DNA from: Drosophila miranda
Taxonomy: Eukaryota > Arthropoda > Insecta > Diptera > Drosophilidae
Reading direction: 5' to 3'
DNA length: 64,000 nucleotides
Assembly: GCF_003369915.1 (NCBI RefSeq)
Contig: NC_046675.1
Span: 17,732,001-17,796,000 of the forward strand
In this document: positions 51,100 to 63,773 of the stretch, in pieces
Position numbering within the stretch: position 1 is the first letter of the stretch
How the letters are laid out: every line of letters starts with the position of its first letter
Translations under genes and position numbers: made by a program
The notes under the pieces: model-generated
The model's input: the letters and a program-made list of their open reading frames with translations, nothing else
Databases searched by the model: none
Told to the model about the DNA's origin: nothing

Positions 51100-52125
51100 T
51101 CAGTTAATTATCGCTGCACTTCGGTGTGGGTGCAAAGCACAGCCGAAGCTCAGAAAACGATGTTCCAAAGGGCTACCAAGCTCTCCATCTCCATGGCCCG
51201 CTCTCAGCCGCAGTCGGCAGTGCGCCAGGTCAACGCCGCTGCCAAGCATCCTTGCAGATCCAAAGTCGGCAGAGCGAGAGCGACTCGCAAACAATACATA
51301 CATACACTGATCAAAACACACACACATACATATGCATGAGGGCTGACAACCTGTTGCTGCCGCTGTTGCTGCCTCTGCTGTCGCTGCTGGTGTCGCTGCT
51401 GCTGTCGCTGCTGCTGCCGCTGCTGTTACTGAGCTGCGCTCAGAATTTTGTCGAAAGCTTTCGTCTCAGCTTCGACTTTAGCTTCAACCTCGGCTGCCGC
51501 GCACGCTCACGATCAGGCCGCTGCTCCCGCTCACCGAAAATGCGCCACGCCACCAACAGCGCTCCTATGACTCGTATAAAAGCAAAGCGACAGCGTGAAA
51601 TTAAACTTATTTTGATTTTTGATTTGAATGTGAGAATACGTCCGCTCGCCCAGTCGCAGTCCAGTCAAGTCTAGCCGTAGCTTTGTGGTCAGCAGCATCA
51701 CCAGCAGTACCAACGGCATCACCAACAGCAGCAGCGACAGCAGCACCAGCAGCGACAGCGACAGCATCAGCAGCATCAGCAACCCAGCAATCTAGCCAGT
51801 CGCAGCTTCTCCGATTGTGATGTAGTAACAACCAAAATCGAATAAACATGATACGAAAGTGTGTGTGTGTCTGACGCGTGTGAAAGCCCTGATATAAAGA
51901 GGAGTCCAGTAATCAAAATCAAGGATAATCGAATCGAATCAAATCGAATCAAAACGAAACGTAACAAACGAGAGTGCGGCGAACGAGCAGTGAAAAGTTG
52001 AATGCCAAAGCAAAGTAATCTTTGTAAATCAGCAAAGTGAATATCTTTAAATCCAATACGTCTTGCTGTATTAATTGAAAGGAGGCCGATTTTTAGTGCC
52101 TTAAACCAGCGTTTCACACAGGAAA
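51100..52125 (+). other. Elongase 5' leader and promoter region
   Basis: Sequence upstream of the first ATG of the elongase. It holds a CTG-type triplet-rich run (about 51346-51432), a TATA box at 51575-51582 and a CAG-type run (about 51683-51782), then an A/T- and GA-rich leader to the ATG at 52126. Long open frames here (51126-51674 and the minus-strand equivalents) follow from the triplet runs and are not considered genes. Confidence 0.5.
51575..51582 (+). promoter_or_regulatory. TATA box of the elongase promoter
   Basis: TATAAAAG, preceded by CTCG, about 550 bp upstream of the ATG at 52126. It predicts initiation near 51605. No strong initiator is seen there; CAGTCC-type matches lie about 45 bp further on. 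Confidence 0.45.
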
Positions 52126-55100
52126 ATGGTAAGTTTCGCTAGTGGGAATACCCTCTGAATTCCTGTTGCATTTACCCGACTTAATGGAGAAAAATATAGT
52201 ATCAGCTGGGACTCCACCCTGCAATTTTGGTTCTGACAAAGTAGCATGCAAGCGCGGCTGGGCTTTACGTCCAATCTCACAAATGACCCTTTGCCAGCCG
52301 CACGATTCGCATATGTTATTTATCTTGAATACGGTAGGGTGTTATTAAGTGAGTAGGGGAGAAAATATTCCCCGCCGTGCATTACAACATCCGCAATATT
52401 TCCTTAAATATCATATTGTGCGAGTATCTACAGTTAATTGAGCAAATTGAATAACTCTGGGCATGAACAAAGAGAGACTTCCATGAGATGAGAGTCATTA
52501 TTCATTGAGAAAACCTTCCGTAAAGTGTCACGCTCACTCTTTCTCCCTCCACTCCACTCCGATCCAAGCCGATCTCTTCTGATTCTCTTGTCTGTTTCTT
52601 TGGAAATGGAAAAACACCAAGTTCGGGCCCGAGCAACTGGTTTTCACTTTCAAGTACAAATTTTCGGGCAAGGTCTTTCAATGTCTTTCTCAAATGCATT
52701 TTTGCCGAGCGCAGACCTTTCAATGCTTTCGCTTTCCCCCACTCTCTGAATATTTTCTGTTTTGCTAGAGCCATTCGCACTTGAGATTTGAGAAAAGTGC
52801 ACACGAAATTGCAAGTGGTGCACTTTGCTGTGGCTTGTCTGCGGTGGCACCAGCACCAGCACCAGTCTTGGCCAAGTGAAGTGAAGTGAAGGCTGACTCG
52901 TTGGAGGCTAACTCTGGGTTAGGCCCAGAGCCAGCTGGCTTGACCACATTCACACGGAAGTGCCGTGGAGTGCTGACCTTGAATCTCAACTGGGATAACT
53001 GGATAAGTAAGGCGCTCCGCTCCGCTCCGATCCGATCCGATCGAGCGATGGGCGATGGCAAGTGAAATGATACGGCCTCATGGCCAGGCAAGAGCAGGGC
53101 GGTCTGGCAATCGAATGCTCTCCGCTTTGCCCATCTTCGTTGTTATCCTCAGCTCGTTTTATTTTTTCTGCTCATCATTCAGACTGCTTCTGTCGCCTGC
53201 AACTGCTGCTGCTGCTGATGGATGTAGAAATCCAGTGATTGTCATATTCATTCATCGGCTTGGCTTCCCTGCAAATTGGAAAAAAAAATGTATTCGGTTT
53301 GGCAATCTGGCAATCGCAGCTGCCGCTGGCTAATGATCCAAGCTCCGGCTGTGAGCATTGCACCATTTTACAAAAAACAGCCCCAACATATCGAAACTTA
53401 TTCAAATCTCCCAGTTGTTTTCTTCTCCTTTTGCCCGCTTACACAATGATTATTACACCTCGCGTTTTTTCAGCTTTTGCCGCACTTTCGGTGGGTCGCA
53501 TATTTGACACTGAAAAGTGCCAAGAGGCTTGCGGCCAATTTTACTAGCCGCCGCACAGCCGCCAAACTGCGCAGCAATCACAGTCATCACAGCAGAAATG
53601 TGCCTTAATCAGTCGATTTGCTTGCGGGCACTGTACAGCAGACAGCCACATTAGAGAGACAGTTAGTGAGTCCCCGCTCCCGCTCCCGTCCCTGCTCCGC
53701 CACCGCCATCGATACTGGCACTGGCACTCAGCTGTTTTCCCCACCTGTGTGGGAGTGTTTGCACGAGAGAGCGACGAGCGATAGCTCGGCTATCTCGGTG
53801 TGTGCGTGAGATAAGTTCGGCCGCATGTGACTGCGATCGGTTCGGCCTGTGTGCTCCACTCTGGTGCGTTCCACTTCGGTTTTCCTGGCACAACTCGGCG
53901 TATGCGCGATATACGAGAGCGGGAGCTGCCTGCCAGTCGGTGCATTTTTGCACCTGCCTCGCCATCGAACCATTTGGGCAAAGGTTTATTGTCAATACTA
54001 ACATTGAAACACGGCATGCGTGGCGCTCCCCCGCGGTTTACCTGGCGTATGCGTATGCGTGTGTGTGTGCGTGTGTTTGCGTGAGTGTTTGTGCCTATCC
54101 CCCCTTCGTTCAGCAAGTGCTATATACTGATAACGGAGAGCGCGAACAGAGAAATAGAGAATCGACATTAAGCGATGACGATGTTATGGGACTCTTATCG
54201 GCTGGTAATTGATGTAAGTGTCATTGCAATTAAATTCATTGATTCACTGCCTGTTTGCGATTAATACAGTACTGATCACCGTACAGGGTGTTAAGCGATC
54301 ATAAAAAAGACCTGCTCCTGAGCCCATTCTAACACTTTACTGCCTTCTGCGAGGTTTAAAACGCTGCTAAAAAGCCATATACATTTCATTTTAACATATT
54401 AAAGATCATATTTGATTTCCGTTTTGCTCGTATGTGTGTGTGTGTGTGTGTGTACAACCAATATACTTTCGTTGATTTAAATCGGTCCGATTTAGTTAAT
54501 TGTTTTGTGCATTTTAAGTTGCTTTCGAGTCTAGGGGAGAGTAAATTGTGTGTCATGTCGTATGCGTAATATCTTGAACTGTGGCCAAAGCGGATTTGCA
54601 TTAAATGGGATTCAGGGTTCATGTTTCAAGGGGGGCTTTGCACGATTAATGAAATGTACTGTTTCAGAGCGTATTTCTTTTTTGCTTCATTTTATTAATT
54701 TGCATTGAAACCAATGAATTTTTACTTTTAATAGTAAGCGAGCCTGCAAAGATTTTAACATATTTATGTATCAACTGACAGCTGAATAAATATTTATGTA
54801 AATATAAACCCATAGTGGTTGAAACCTGTGCCAAAATGTCCGCTTGCCAATTTTGTAATATTTAATAGTTTAAACTATTTTTTGTATGTCTGTTCGCTCC
54901 TGCATGTCCCCATACAAATCCCCATACATTTTTAGCCCCTTGGCGGTTGAATATTTCACAATTCCATTTTTGCGGAGACAAAGCGTTTGGAATGGAAATA
55001 TTATGGGACCTGGTCTTGACCTATCCGTCTCAGCACGAGTGCACTCCATCTGAAAACGGCTGCAACCTTCGATGATCTTCATCTGAAGAAAAGTGTATCA

Positions 55101-58100
55101 AGTTCTCGTGAATGGGGTTGCTGGCTTGACAGAAGGAGAAACTCCGAAAACTTTTCGAGCACCCGTTCGATACAAGGCGAAATTTGAGATATGTGGTTAG
55201 ACTGAACCAGATAATTAGTATGTGACGGCACCCGTATGCAAACAGATTGAGCTAAAAAGTCATTGCCTGGTTAATTACATCGTTAGTGATTTATAAGGCT
55301 CCGAGTGCAGGCCTCTGGGGAGTGCGCGGTGTCTAGGGGGAGAGGTGTGCCGAAACTCAATGTGCGACATTCGGGTGGTGGAATCTGCATCGGAATGGCG
55401 TATTCAATAGCTGGTTTTAGAGCCATTTGATAACGTACAATTATTGATGCAAACGCATAACTCACTGGAACTGGAAACATGGCACATGCATATACAAATA
55501 TATGTATATATGATTATCTCTTAAGATATCTATAGAGAGAAGGATGCAACGTGGGATGACTCAGCTAAAGGTCTCAAATGGCATCCAGCACTATGAGCAT
55601 TTGGAGTATTTGCAGCTGTGCACTTGACTACGGATCGAGTTTTAGCGGCGGCAGCAGCAGCAGCAACAATATTTCATCAAGTTGCAACTTGAAACGGGGC
55701 TGAAACTTAGTGAGCGGAGCAGAATCGCCTCGAAAAGCAACAGCAACAAAAATGGCTGCACATGGTATGTGGACGGGCTTCCTTCGCGCAGCATGGCAGC
55801 GCTGGTGGCAACAAATGTCTTGCACCAATTACTTGGCCTAGGATTTTAGGCCAGCGCCAAGCGGCCGACTCCAACGCTGCTCGATTGCCAAATTAACGCG
55901 ATTTAGTTGCTTTGAAAAGTCGCTGGAGTTAAGTCTTTTCAGCCACAAATGGACCCGTATGTATGTATATTGTTGGTGTTGTTGGTGCACCAAGTGCAAC
56001 AAGTGCAACAAGTGTTTCGTTGTGGTTGTTGCTTCGCTTAACGTACACATGAGCGTATGACGAAATGGCGCGTTTTAAATCGCGTGCAAGTCGCTCGCTT
56101 GAAAGTGAACGCTTGTTGCATTTTCAACTTGACCCACAAGAGGCGCAACAAAAATGCGGCACGGCACCGATCATCGTGTGGGGAGGGATCGTAGTCTTCG
56201 AGTCTTGCTTGTATTTAATATACTCGAATATTTTCGGTTTTCTCTTGCGGCTCTCCATTTACCAAAGATTTGTTTACACATTTAACAAATTGCACAAAGC
56301 TGCAGCTGCCGCAGCAGCAGCAGCGCCAGTAGAAGCCGCAGCAGCAGGTGTTGCATCATCATATCGTATCGTCTTATTAGACAAGATGCCGCTTGGGTAA
56401 AAGTCGCAGGCTGAACCTGAATGTTGGCTCCAAAAGCCAGTTGCACACCCCACACCCCAGTCCGTCTGCAACGCTCAACTTGACCTATAAATTGATTTTA
56501 ATGTTGCGCAGGCTCGTGCACACCCGGTATACGTATACGCATACTCTTGCAGAAATGCCTCCACACACACATGCGTATGTATTTGATTTGATTTTTCTTT
56601 GGCTTTGGATTCGGGCCAATTTTTTTTGGTATTAATGATCGAAAATCATTAAGTGCGATACGAGCATCGATCGGTCCGAGCCCGATGGGTGCAAACCAGT
56701 TTGGCCCTTTACATTTGGCTTTTATCTCTGCTTCTTCTCGGTTGGGTTACTATGGCGCCGTTGGTGGTGGCAGCCCCGACCGACTGTTGTTGGGAAAGTA
56801 AAAGTGTTGAGCCGGACAATTATGCGGCTCTACAAACGGGAAATCATAATTTTGTACTTACGAGTATTTCATTTTTTGTGGCCTGTGCAAATTGCTTAGT
56901 GCCGCCCCAGAGATGGGACTTATATAAAAGTTATTAAAATAAATCAAATTAAAAATCATCCGAGAGAAGGTATTTAGACAGCACTGACGCTGTCACCTCT
57001 CCCTCCCCCCGCGTGTCTCTTTCCAGCTCAATTGCAAAAAAAGATCCAAAACACAATCCAAAAACAAAATCATAAGCCAGTCGCAGCCACAAGCCAATAG
57101 CCGGTTGGCCTTGACAAGAAATATATACTGAAATCTTCAGATTTGAGCTGATGATTTCTGTTACTACATCGCAGCCCCAACAGCCCCAACACCTATATCA
57201 TCTGCTCTCTGCCAGCTCCCCCATTCTCTATGCGAGATGTCTCTTCTCTGATTCGCTGTATCTTCCCTCCCAATTATGCATTTGAACGCAAGCTGGTCTG
57301 ATGCCCAGACCAGACACTGTCCCGGAGAGCACTCGGAACAGAGGAGGCTTGGAACTTGGACCTGATGGAGGAGATGGACGCCTGACTTAATTAATTGCCA
57401 GTCTGTTGTAAAGTGTTAATAGCACTTTTGTTGTTCGATTGTGTTGGGGCTGGCTCTTGCGGCTCTTCGTTGATAATTTAATTGCCCTTGTTGACGCAGG
57501 CTCCGGCACCGCCGAATGCAAATGTTGCCAAATACGAGTAGTATTCGTAGTATGTAGTATGTAGTATCTGTGTCTGTCCGCTGGCTACTGGCTTGTATTG
57601 GTTTTTGGGTCAAATTGTACAAAACCCAAAATTTGAATGATAAAAATGCAGTCGCCTTTGATTCGGATTTGGCAAGCATTTTATGTTCGGGATGAGCAGT
57701 CTTTTTCAATGTGAATGAATCCATAAACATCAAAAAAAAAAAGAGCGGCGAAAGACGTTGGCATTGAAAACGGAATAATCGTATTAATTAGTTAAATCAA
57801 CAAAACCTGGGCGGGAGCGTGAGCCATAAAAGCCGTGAAGATCAGCGAGGTTTCTTGGAACAGATACACCACTACCACTACCACTCCCCTTCCCGCCCCG
57901 ACTCTGATGTCTTCTTCTGAACCCGTTGGCCAGCCCCACCTAGCCCGCCGGTGTGCTGTGCGATTAGTGGCAGAGTGGCAGCCACTTATTACACAGTCAC
58001 TGGCCACACATTAGCAGAACAATTTGTCGCAGCGACTAAAGACTAAAGACTAAAGACTAAAGACAATCATTGTCGGGTCGTCCATCGTTCCCAGGCGGAG

Positions 58101-61100
58101 CGGAGTAGGTGGCTTAGTCACTGACTGCTTCGGGCGGGGCCTGAGCGTTGTGGGTCAGGCCCTGCTAAGGAGACGCTGGTGATGGCGACACCGGGCAATG
58201 ATGATGGATATGAATGGTGAATGGTCACTCATCACCAGCGTCTTCTGTTGGGACAGCCCCGAATCATGGGCACAGTAAGTCTCAACTCATTTGTTGGGCT
58301 CTTTGGACCTCGGTCGTTTTTATGGCGCATAATGAAGCGTTAAAATGTAACGCGCAACGGCAGCAGCAGCAGCCACAATGGACCAACCACAAGCAGAAAC
58401 AACAATTACAAATGCCTCTTTACACTTGCCGCTGACGCTGTTGCTGTTGCTGTTGCTGTCGGGACTGGGGCTGACGGAAGCATTTTTGTGGGCTTGGAGG
58501 GAAAGCATTTGGAGCCGGGCGCGTGTGAACCAAAGAAAGCGAAAAAGGGTCAGCATTTGGCCAAGAGATGCTGATGATGCTGCTGAGGCTGTGGCTTACG
58601 CAAACTGGCCAGAGCCAGAGCCAAAGCCAGCCAGGCAACAGTCGGCTAGTCGAATGTCAGCTTTATGTAATAGCAAATACAATACATTTTCAACTGGCAT
58701 ATTTGTTGGGGCAAAGTCCAGCCCAGCCAGAGCTAGCAGCAGCCGCAAAAACAGCTGGCGAGGCCAGAAGACGGCTCGGTTAAAAGCAAAATTCTGCCCG
58801 AGACATCGTCATCATCCTCACCTCACCATCCTCATCATCGTGAATTGGCAGAATTCAATAGAAACGTTGCACAAGCCCCACTGTACGTACGTACGCCTAT
58901 GGAGTGTATCCGATGCGAGTGAGTCAACATTTGCCATTTATTGGCCAACCTTTTGCAGATCGCCACATTAACGATATTCAAGTATATACTTATGTACTCA
59001 TAAGTCTTGCTCGTACTAACCACGAACTGATCAGTCGATCAGCTACGCATTCTCGCGAAGTGTATTTTAATTCTAGTTTATTTTGCGAAAAACAAAGTTC
59101 AACAAACTGCGCCTCAAATGTATTTAGTATTATATTTTATACTCGCACTGGTATCTGCTCGGGCTTACAGATGGCCGTAAATGATGTTTACGCTATGTTA
59201 TTGTCGTCTTCGTTCTTTGGACGCCATTTGGTGACCACCCAGCGGGGTCTTCGTGATGTGTGATGCGGACTTTTGTCTGATTTTTACTGCACTCTCAGCT
59301 TCCAGCAAATGTTAATTTAAACGACTTCGCCGTGTGCTTTTGTGTATTCCAGTCAGCGGTCGGAAATTTGCTCATTTGATTTATTGAATCGCTCAATTAA
59401 GACAGTGCCACTCCAGTCGCAGTGCGCACTACTCGAGAAGCCATCGGCGGCGCCCACACTTGGGCCCGTCCGGTAGGTTCGTGTCTTGCGTCTTTTGTTT
59501 GGGTGTTGCTTGGGTGTTGATAAACATCGGGGCAACAAGAGGAATAAGACATGATGGATTATGGTTCGGCACGACAGGCCGCACTATGACAGATCATTGG
59601 ATAAGCCGATCAGCAGCTCGCGCACAAAACGCGACAATTATGAATGGAATGCCTTCGGTTCCGGCCTCGGCTTGAACTTCCTTCTGCCACGCCCCTCCCT
59701 GCACTCGGAAATGCACCGCTGTAAAGTGGTTTAGTTTTCGGGCCACAACCGACAGGGGAACGACCAGGGGCAAGAGCAAATCTAAGCGGACACAGCCCCA
59801 GCCATAGACACAGACGGACAATTAAATTTAATTGCACTTAGTGATTGCCGCAGTGCCCTCCTCCTTCAGCTCCAGCTCCAGCTCCGACTGCAGTGTGGTG
59901 CGTGTTAAGTATATACAATTTCCATCTTAATGGATCTCACCTAGATAGTGTGAGAAACGGGTTTTATGACGCTCATCGCTAGTAATTTTCCTTAATCAAA
60001 TGGCATAAAATATGTGGAATTAAAGCAGCACTGCTGACCCGCGCTCCAGGTCTGTGGCTGTGCGAGTGGCTTCATAGGTGCTTCTTGTGTGTGATCTGCC
60101 CCCACATTGCACGCCCCGTCCCCGCCCCCGCCCGCGCGGGGGAAAGCTCGCGAAATCAGCGAAAACTGCCGCATCACCGGAAGCAATTGAAGGCTAACTA
60201 GACTTGAAGCTGGACCCCAAGACCCGAGCATACGGATAGAAAATAAAAAGATTTACTCTTCTTGCAATTTATAGAAAAGATGATAAAGATAGATTTGAAA
60301 AGGATTTACTCTGAGAGCTCTTAGAGGATTTCCATCGCCTAAAATGACTCTCAAAGTATGTATCGATTGGCCTATCATCTGTGGGTATTTCTTATTTCTG
60401 CACATCACCTGTTCGTATTTCTTCTTTCGAAGGGTATCCAAGCTTTGGCTTCGTACTCTCGGGTTTCCCCCTTGGAATTCAATTAACTAGCACGCACCTA
60501 AAAAAGTGAAAACCGCCAGAGATCTCGGGGACGGGCTCTAAGAAAAGTGAATCTTAATTAGATGCAATCAGCGGCGACATTGTTGGGATGAGAGCGGAGC
60601 CCTTCCGGAGCCCAAGCAGGGGAAGCAATATTTTCCACCGATCTGAGTCACCGTCGCCGCCGTTTGATGGCGACAATTACGAGAATCTCGTTTTGGACGC
60701 TTCACTGGCTGCGGCCTACTCGTGCCGCCGAAATTACGTCAGCTCTGCAGTGGAAATATTGTCGAGTCATATGGCGACACATGGAGCAGCACGAGTCCAA
60801 TCGCTGAAGTGATGGAAATTTCAATAAATCTTGTAATAAAGAGAGATGGCCGGCGGGAGTTTCCAAGTGGCTGAGGTGACTGCGGTTCTCTCCCGACTAT
60901 AACCCGCAATTACATCCACTCCGGTCACACCCACAGTATCCGCCCATCCACCGCCAACCACCGCCTGTCAGCCAGTCGGTCAGTCAGTCGGTTGGTCAGC
61001 GGGTTCATCTCACCGACTGTCGAGCCAGACCCTGTCCGTTAATGAACCGAATAGGCGAACGAACGGCATAACGCGGCTCTCGGAGATCAATCTGGTGGCC

Positions 61101-63773
61101 ATTGACAGCTTACTGCTGTCCGGACCGTCTGCTACCGACTGCTGACGTATGTAGCTGGCCGAGACGAGGCGACGAATGAGCATTGTTTCCCCCCCCGTCC
61201 ACGTCTACGTCCGTGTTGGGTCGCGGATCCGAATGTCTTTGTTTGGAGCTGGTGCTGACGAACAGGTACTCATGATGGATGAGCCTGCAGCTGGCCAGTG
61301 GCGTAGCTATCGTACCAAAGATGTGTTTGCAAACAAAAGGCCTGGGGCTCTGTGGGCACCTTGGCACCTGGGCACCTGTGAGAACGAATTAGCCTAGTTT
61401 GGGCGAGATTCGAGAATTGAGATTAACAGTTTCGAGCCAGTTTCGAGATATTTCCTTAATTGTGATCGAAACTGAGTCGTTGAATGGGTTGCATTCCTCC
61501 ATTACAATTTCAAATGTCCCAGAGTTGGCTTTAATTAAATAATTGGATACACCGTATATCCGTATATGATTTGAATTAGCCTATTTCCAGGATTATCCTT
61601 GACATTCCCCGGAATCGTGTCTTTCGCGACGACGCCCCTGATTCGATCAAATCAATTCAGCTAACCCTAACCCCTTTCCGGAGTCGTAATTACGGACAGC
61701 TTTGTTGTTGTTCTTTAATTGCCGTCAGTCAGGTATTTAACTATTTAGTCAGCGATTAACGATCGCGGAACTGGTTTAACTCTTTCCTGGCATCCCCCTC
61801 GCTTCCTCCCCCCTCCCTACCTATCTCTATCGTTAGATTTTTCCCTCTCCGTTAGTCATTCCATCCATCTATCCATCTATCCGTCCATCCGATCATTTGT
61901 TGATTGTTTCGCTTTGTTATTTATCACATGGACAAGGAGACATTGCAACATCGAAATCGGCAAGCTGGCTGCACCAGTTTTCAAATGCGAGGCTTAGATT
62001 TCGGCCATTTATTTTCGAAACGAGCATGCCAGTGCACATACGTTCTATGTACATACATTTATATTATGGCGGCTGGCTTTACCGGGTGCTAATCGACCGT
62101 CGCGACGGTAGAGAACTACCGCGAGAAATCGATAGAAAATCACGGTGAACCGGCTGGTGGGTAGCCACGTACGGAAATTCGCCTAGAATGTTGTTTTGGC
62201 CAACTTAACGGATATTTCTTTCCGAGCCACTGGCTCTTAGTTTCCTTTGTTTCTGTGTGACTGGCCGATTGCTTCATGTGGCGAAACAAGACTTGTCAGT
62301 AGTCATATTCGGAGATCCAAGTGAAGCGGAGCGAGCACCTTTAATTAGAGCCGAACCGCAGAATAGTTATAATCAATCAGTTGTCCGCCCCTTTGAACTT
62401 TAGTTGATCGTAAATCGTAAATCGGCGGATTTGGCGGAAACTCCATGACTGCTCCACCGCTGTTGCAATGTTGCAATTAACGGGGCAAATTATTTATTGA
62501 TTTGACACTTGATCTTGCCAGGCGAGTCTGGTGTTGCATTGCTCCAAATTGCTTGCCAAATCTCCGCTGAACACTCGACTAATCTTTCGCTTGCTTTGCA
62601 GGATTACCTCACAAGATTCTACGATGGTTGGCGGGATCTGATGGACAACAAATCGGATCCCCGAACACAGGCCTTCCCGCTCATGAGCTCGCCGTTCCCC
62701 ACGATAGCCATCAGCCTTACATATGCGTACATCGTCAAGGTAAGTGGAGAGACTGAAACTGGGACTGGCACTACGACTGGGAATGGGAATAGGAATGGGG
62801 AAGCACCGATCATCTATACCTATGGGGTGGAACCCAAACTGAATCGAACACAACAACAGAACGATTCTGGCCAATTTATGCTAATTTGCCAACCTGCCAG
62901 AACTGGCTGATAACCATCCGGGAATGGCACTCAGCGATGCCATTTTGATGCCTTTCTGGAAGCTCGTCGGAAACTAGTTTCGGTTTATTGCATTGCAAAA
63001 TGAATGTGAAACAAAAGGAAAGGTTCAGGGCCATCGCATGCCAATCCCATACTACTCGTACGGGACGATCGCTTGGCAGCTGGTGTCGAAATGTGACCCA
63101 AGCGAGGACAACGAGATTATGCAAAAATCAAAAATCAAAAAATCGAAAATCAATTCGAATAAACGATTTCTATTTAGGTTGACCGCTTTGCAGTGGTTCA
63201 CATTCATAGTATAGTTTTGCCGAAGCATTTAACTTACTTTCACATAACTGCCGAAACCGCACTCAGACTCAGGCGGGCTCTCCGCGGCGGGGGAGCCAGG
63301 GCTGGCCAAACAAAAGACTTGGGCAACGAACTTGTCACAAAACCAACAGTCGAAGTCGACGTCGACGTCAATGGGTTTGATTTGATAATTGCTGCAACGG
63401 GCTGTGGCCTCTATTTGATTATGGCAAATGACAGACGATGATGCCGAATCGAGGGCAAGGGACAAAGGGCATCATATTCAATAAGCAATATATGTATTTC
63501 AACTTGAACATCTTCCAGGTGCTGGGCCCTAAGCTCATGCAAAACAGAAAACCCTTCGAGCTGCGCAAAGTTCTGATTGTCTACAACGCGGCGCAGGTGA
63601 TCTTCAGCACTTGGCTGTTCTACGAGGTAACCCCCAAAGCGGAGCCGGAGACCCACTTCCACTAGACGACTAAGCTCTCTTTCTTTCCCCAGTCCTGCAT
63701 AGGCGGATGGCTGAATGGCTACAACTTGAGATGCGAGCCCGTCGACTACTCTTACTCACCCAAAGCGATACGT
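52126..63773 (+). CDS. ELO-family very-long-chain fatty acid elongase, N-terminal part
   Basis: The visible exons are 52126-52128 (just the ATG, followed by GTAAGT), 62602-62739, 63519-63626 and 63693-63773, all phase 0; the gene continues beyond the window. They encode about 110 aa starting M-DYLTRFYDGWRDLMDNKSD. DPRT, PLMSSPFPTIAISLTYAYIV, LGPKLMQNRKPFELRKVLIV and YNAAQVIFSTWLFYE follow, then SCIGGWLNGYNLRCEPVDYS. This is the N-terminus and first two membrane helices of an ELOVL1/7-type elongase, an endoplasmic reticulum 3-ketoacyl-CoA synthase that condenses malonyl-CoA with long-chain acyl-CoA (family knowledge). The catalytic HxxHH motif should lie in the next exons. The one-codon first exon is supported by a clean ATG|GTAAGT and by phase, but a second in-frame first exon exists at 54175-54213. 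I cannot name the D. melanogaster orthologue with confidence. Confidence 0.85.
54175..54213 (+). CDS. Alternative first coding exon of the elongase
   Basis: ATG at 54175 (or 54181) opens MTMLWDSYRLVID, then donor GAT|GTAAGT at 54213. The exon ends in phase 0, so splicing to 62602 gives a continuous N-terminus reading ...RLVID-DYLTRFYDG. The upstream leader would extend back into the CA/TG-rich region near 53600-54170, where an initiator-like TCAGTC occurs at about 53609. Support is from frame and splice signal only. Confidence 0.5.
54433..54453. repeat. (TG)n microsatellite
   Basis: About ten perfect TG units inside the elongase first intron. Confidence 0.9.
58034..58064. repeat. (GACTAAA)n heptamer repeat, just over four units
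   Basis: Four tandem GACTAAA units plus a partial unit inside the elongase first intron. Confidence 0.9.

Larger units (their letters stand above)
52129..62601 (+). other. First intron of the elongase gene (10.5 kb)
   Basis: Runs from GTAAGT after the ATG to TTGCTTTGCAG before exon 2. It contains an alternative first exon (54175-54213), TG and GACTAAA tandem repeats, a CAG/CTG triplet-rich stretch (58355-58460) and much C/T-rich, Drosophila-intron-like sequence. Frames such as 58378-58971 and 60588-60812 lack domains; I see no nested gene. Confidence 0.6.

Noticed and set aside
51126-51674. Leu-rich 182-aa plus-strand ORF before the elongase
   Set aside because: The Leu run is a translation of the CTG repeat and the rest has no domain; it spans the TATA box, so it is leader or promoter DNA.
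53790-54212. Overlapping 108-136 aa frames on both strands near 54 kb
   Set aside because: CA/TG repeat translations; only the final 39 nt before the donor at 54213 make sense as coding.
58378-58971. 197-aa plus-strand ORF in the elongase intron
   Set aside because: Driven by triplet-rich low-complexity sequence; no domain and ordinary intron surroundings.
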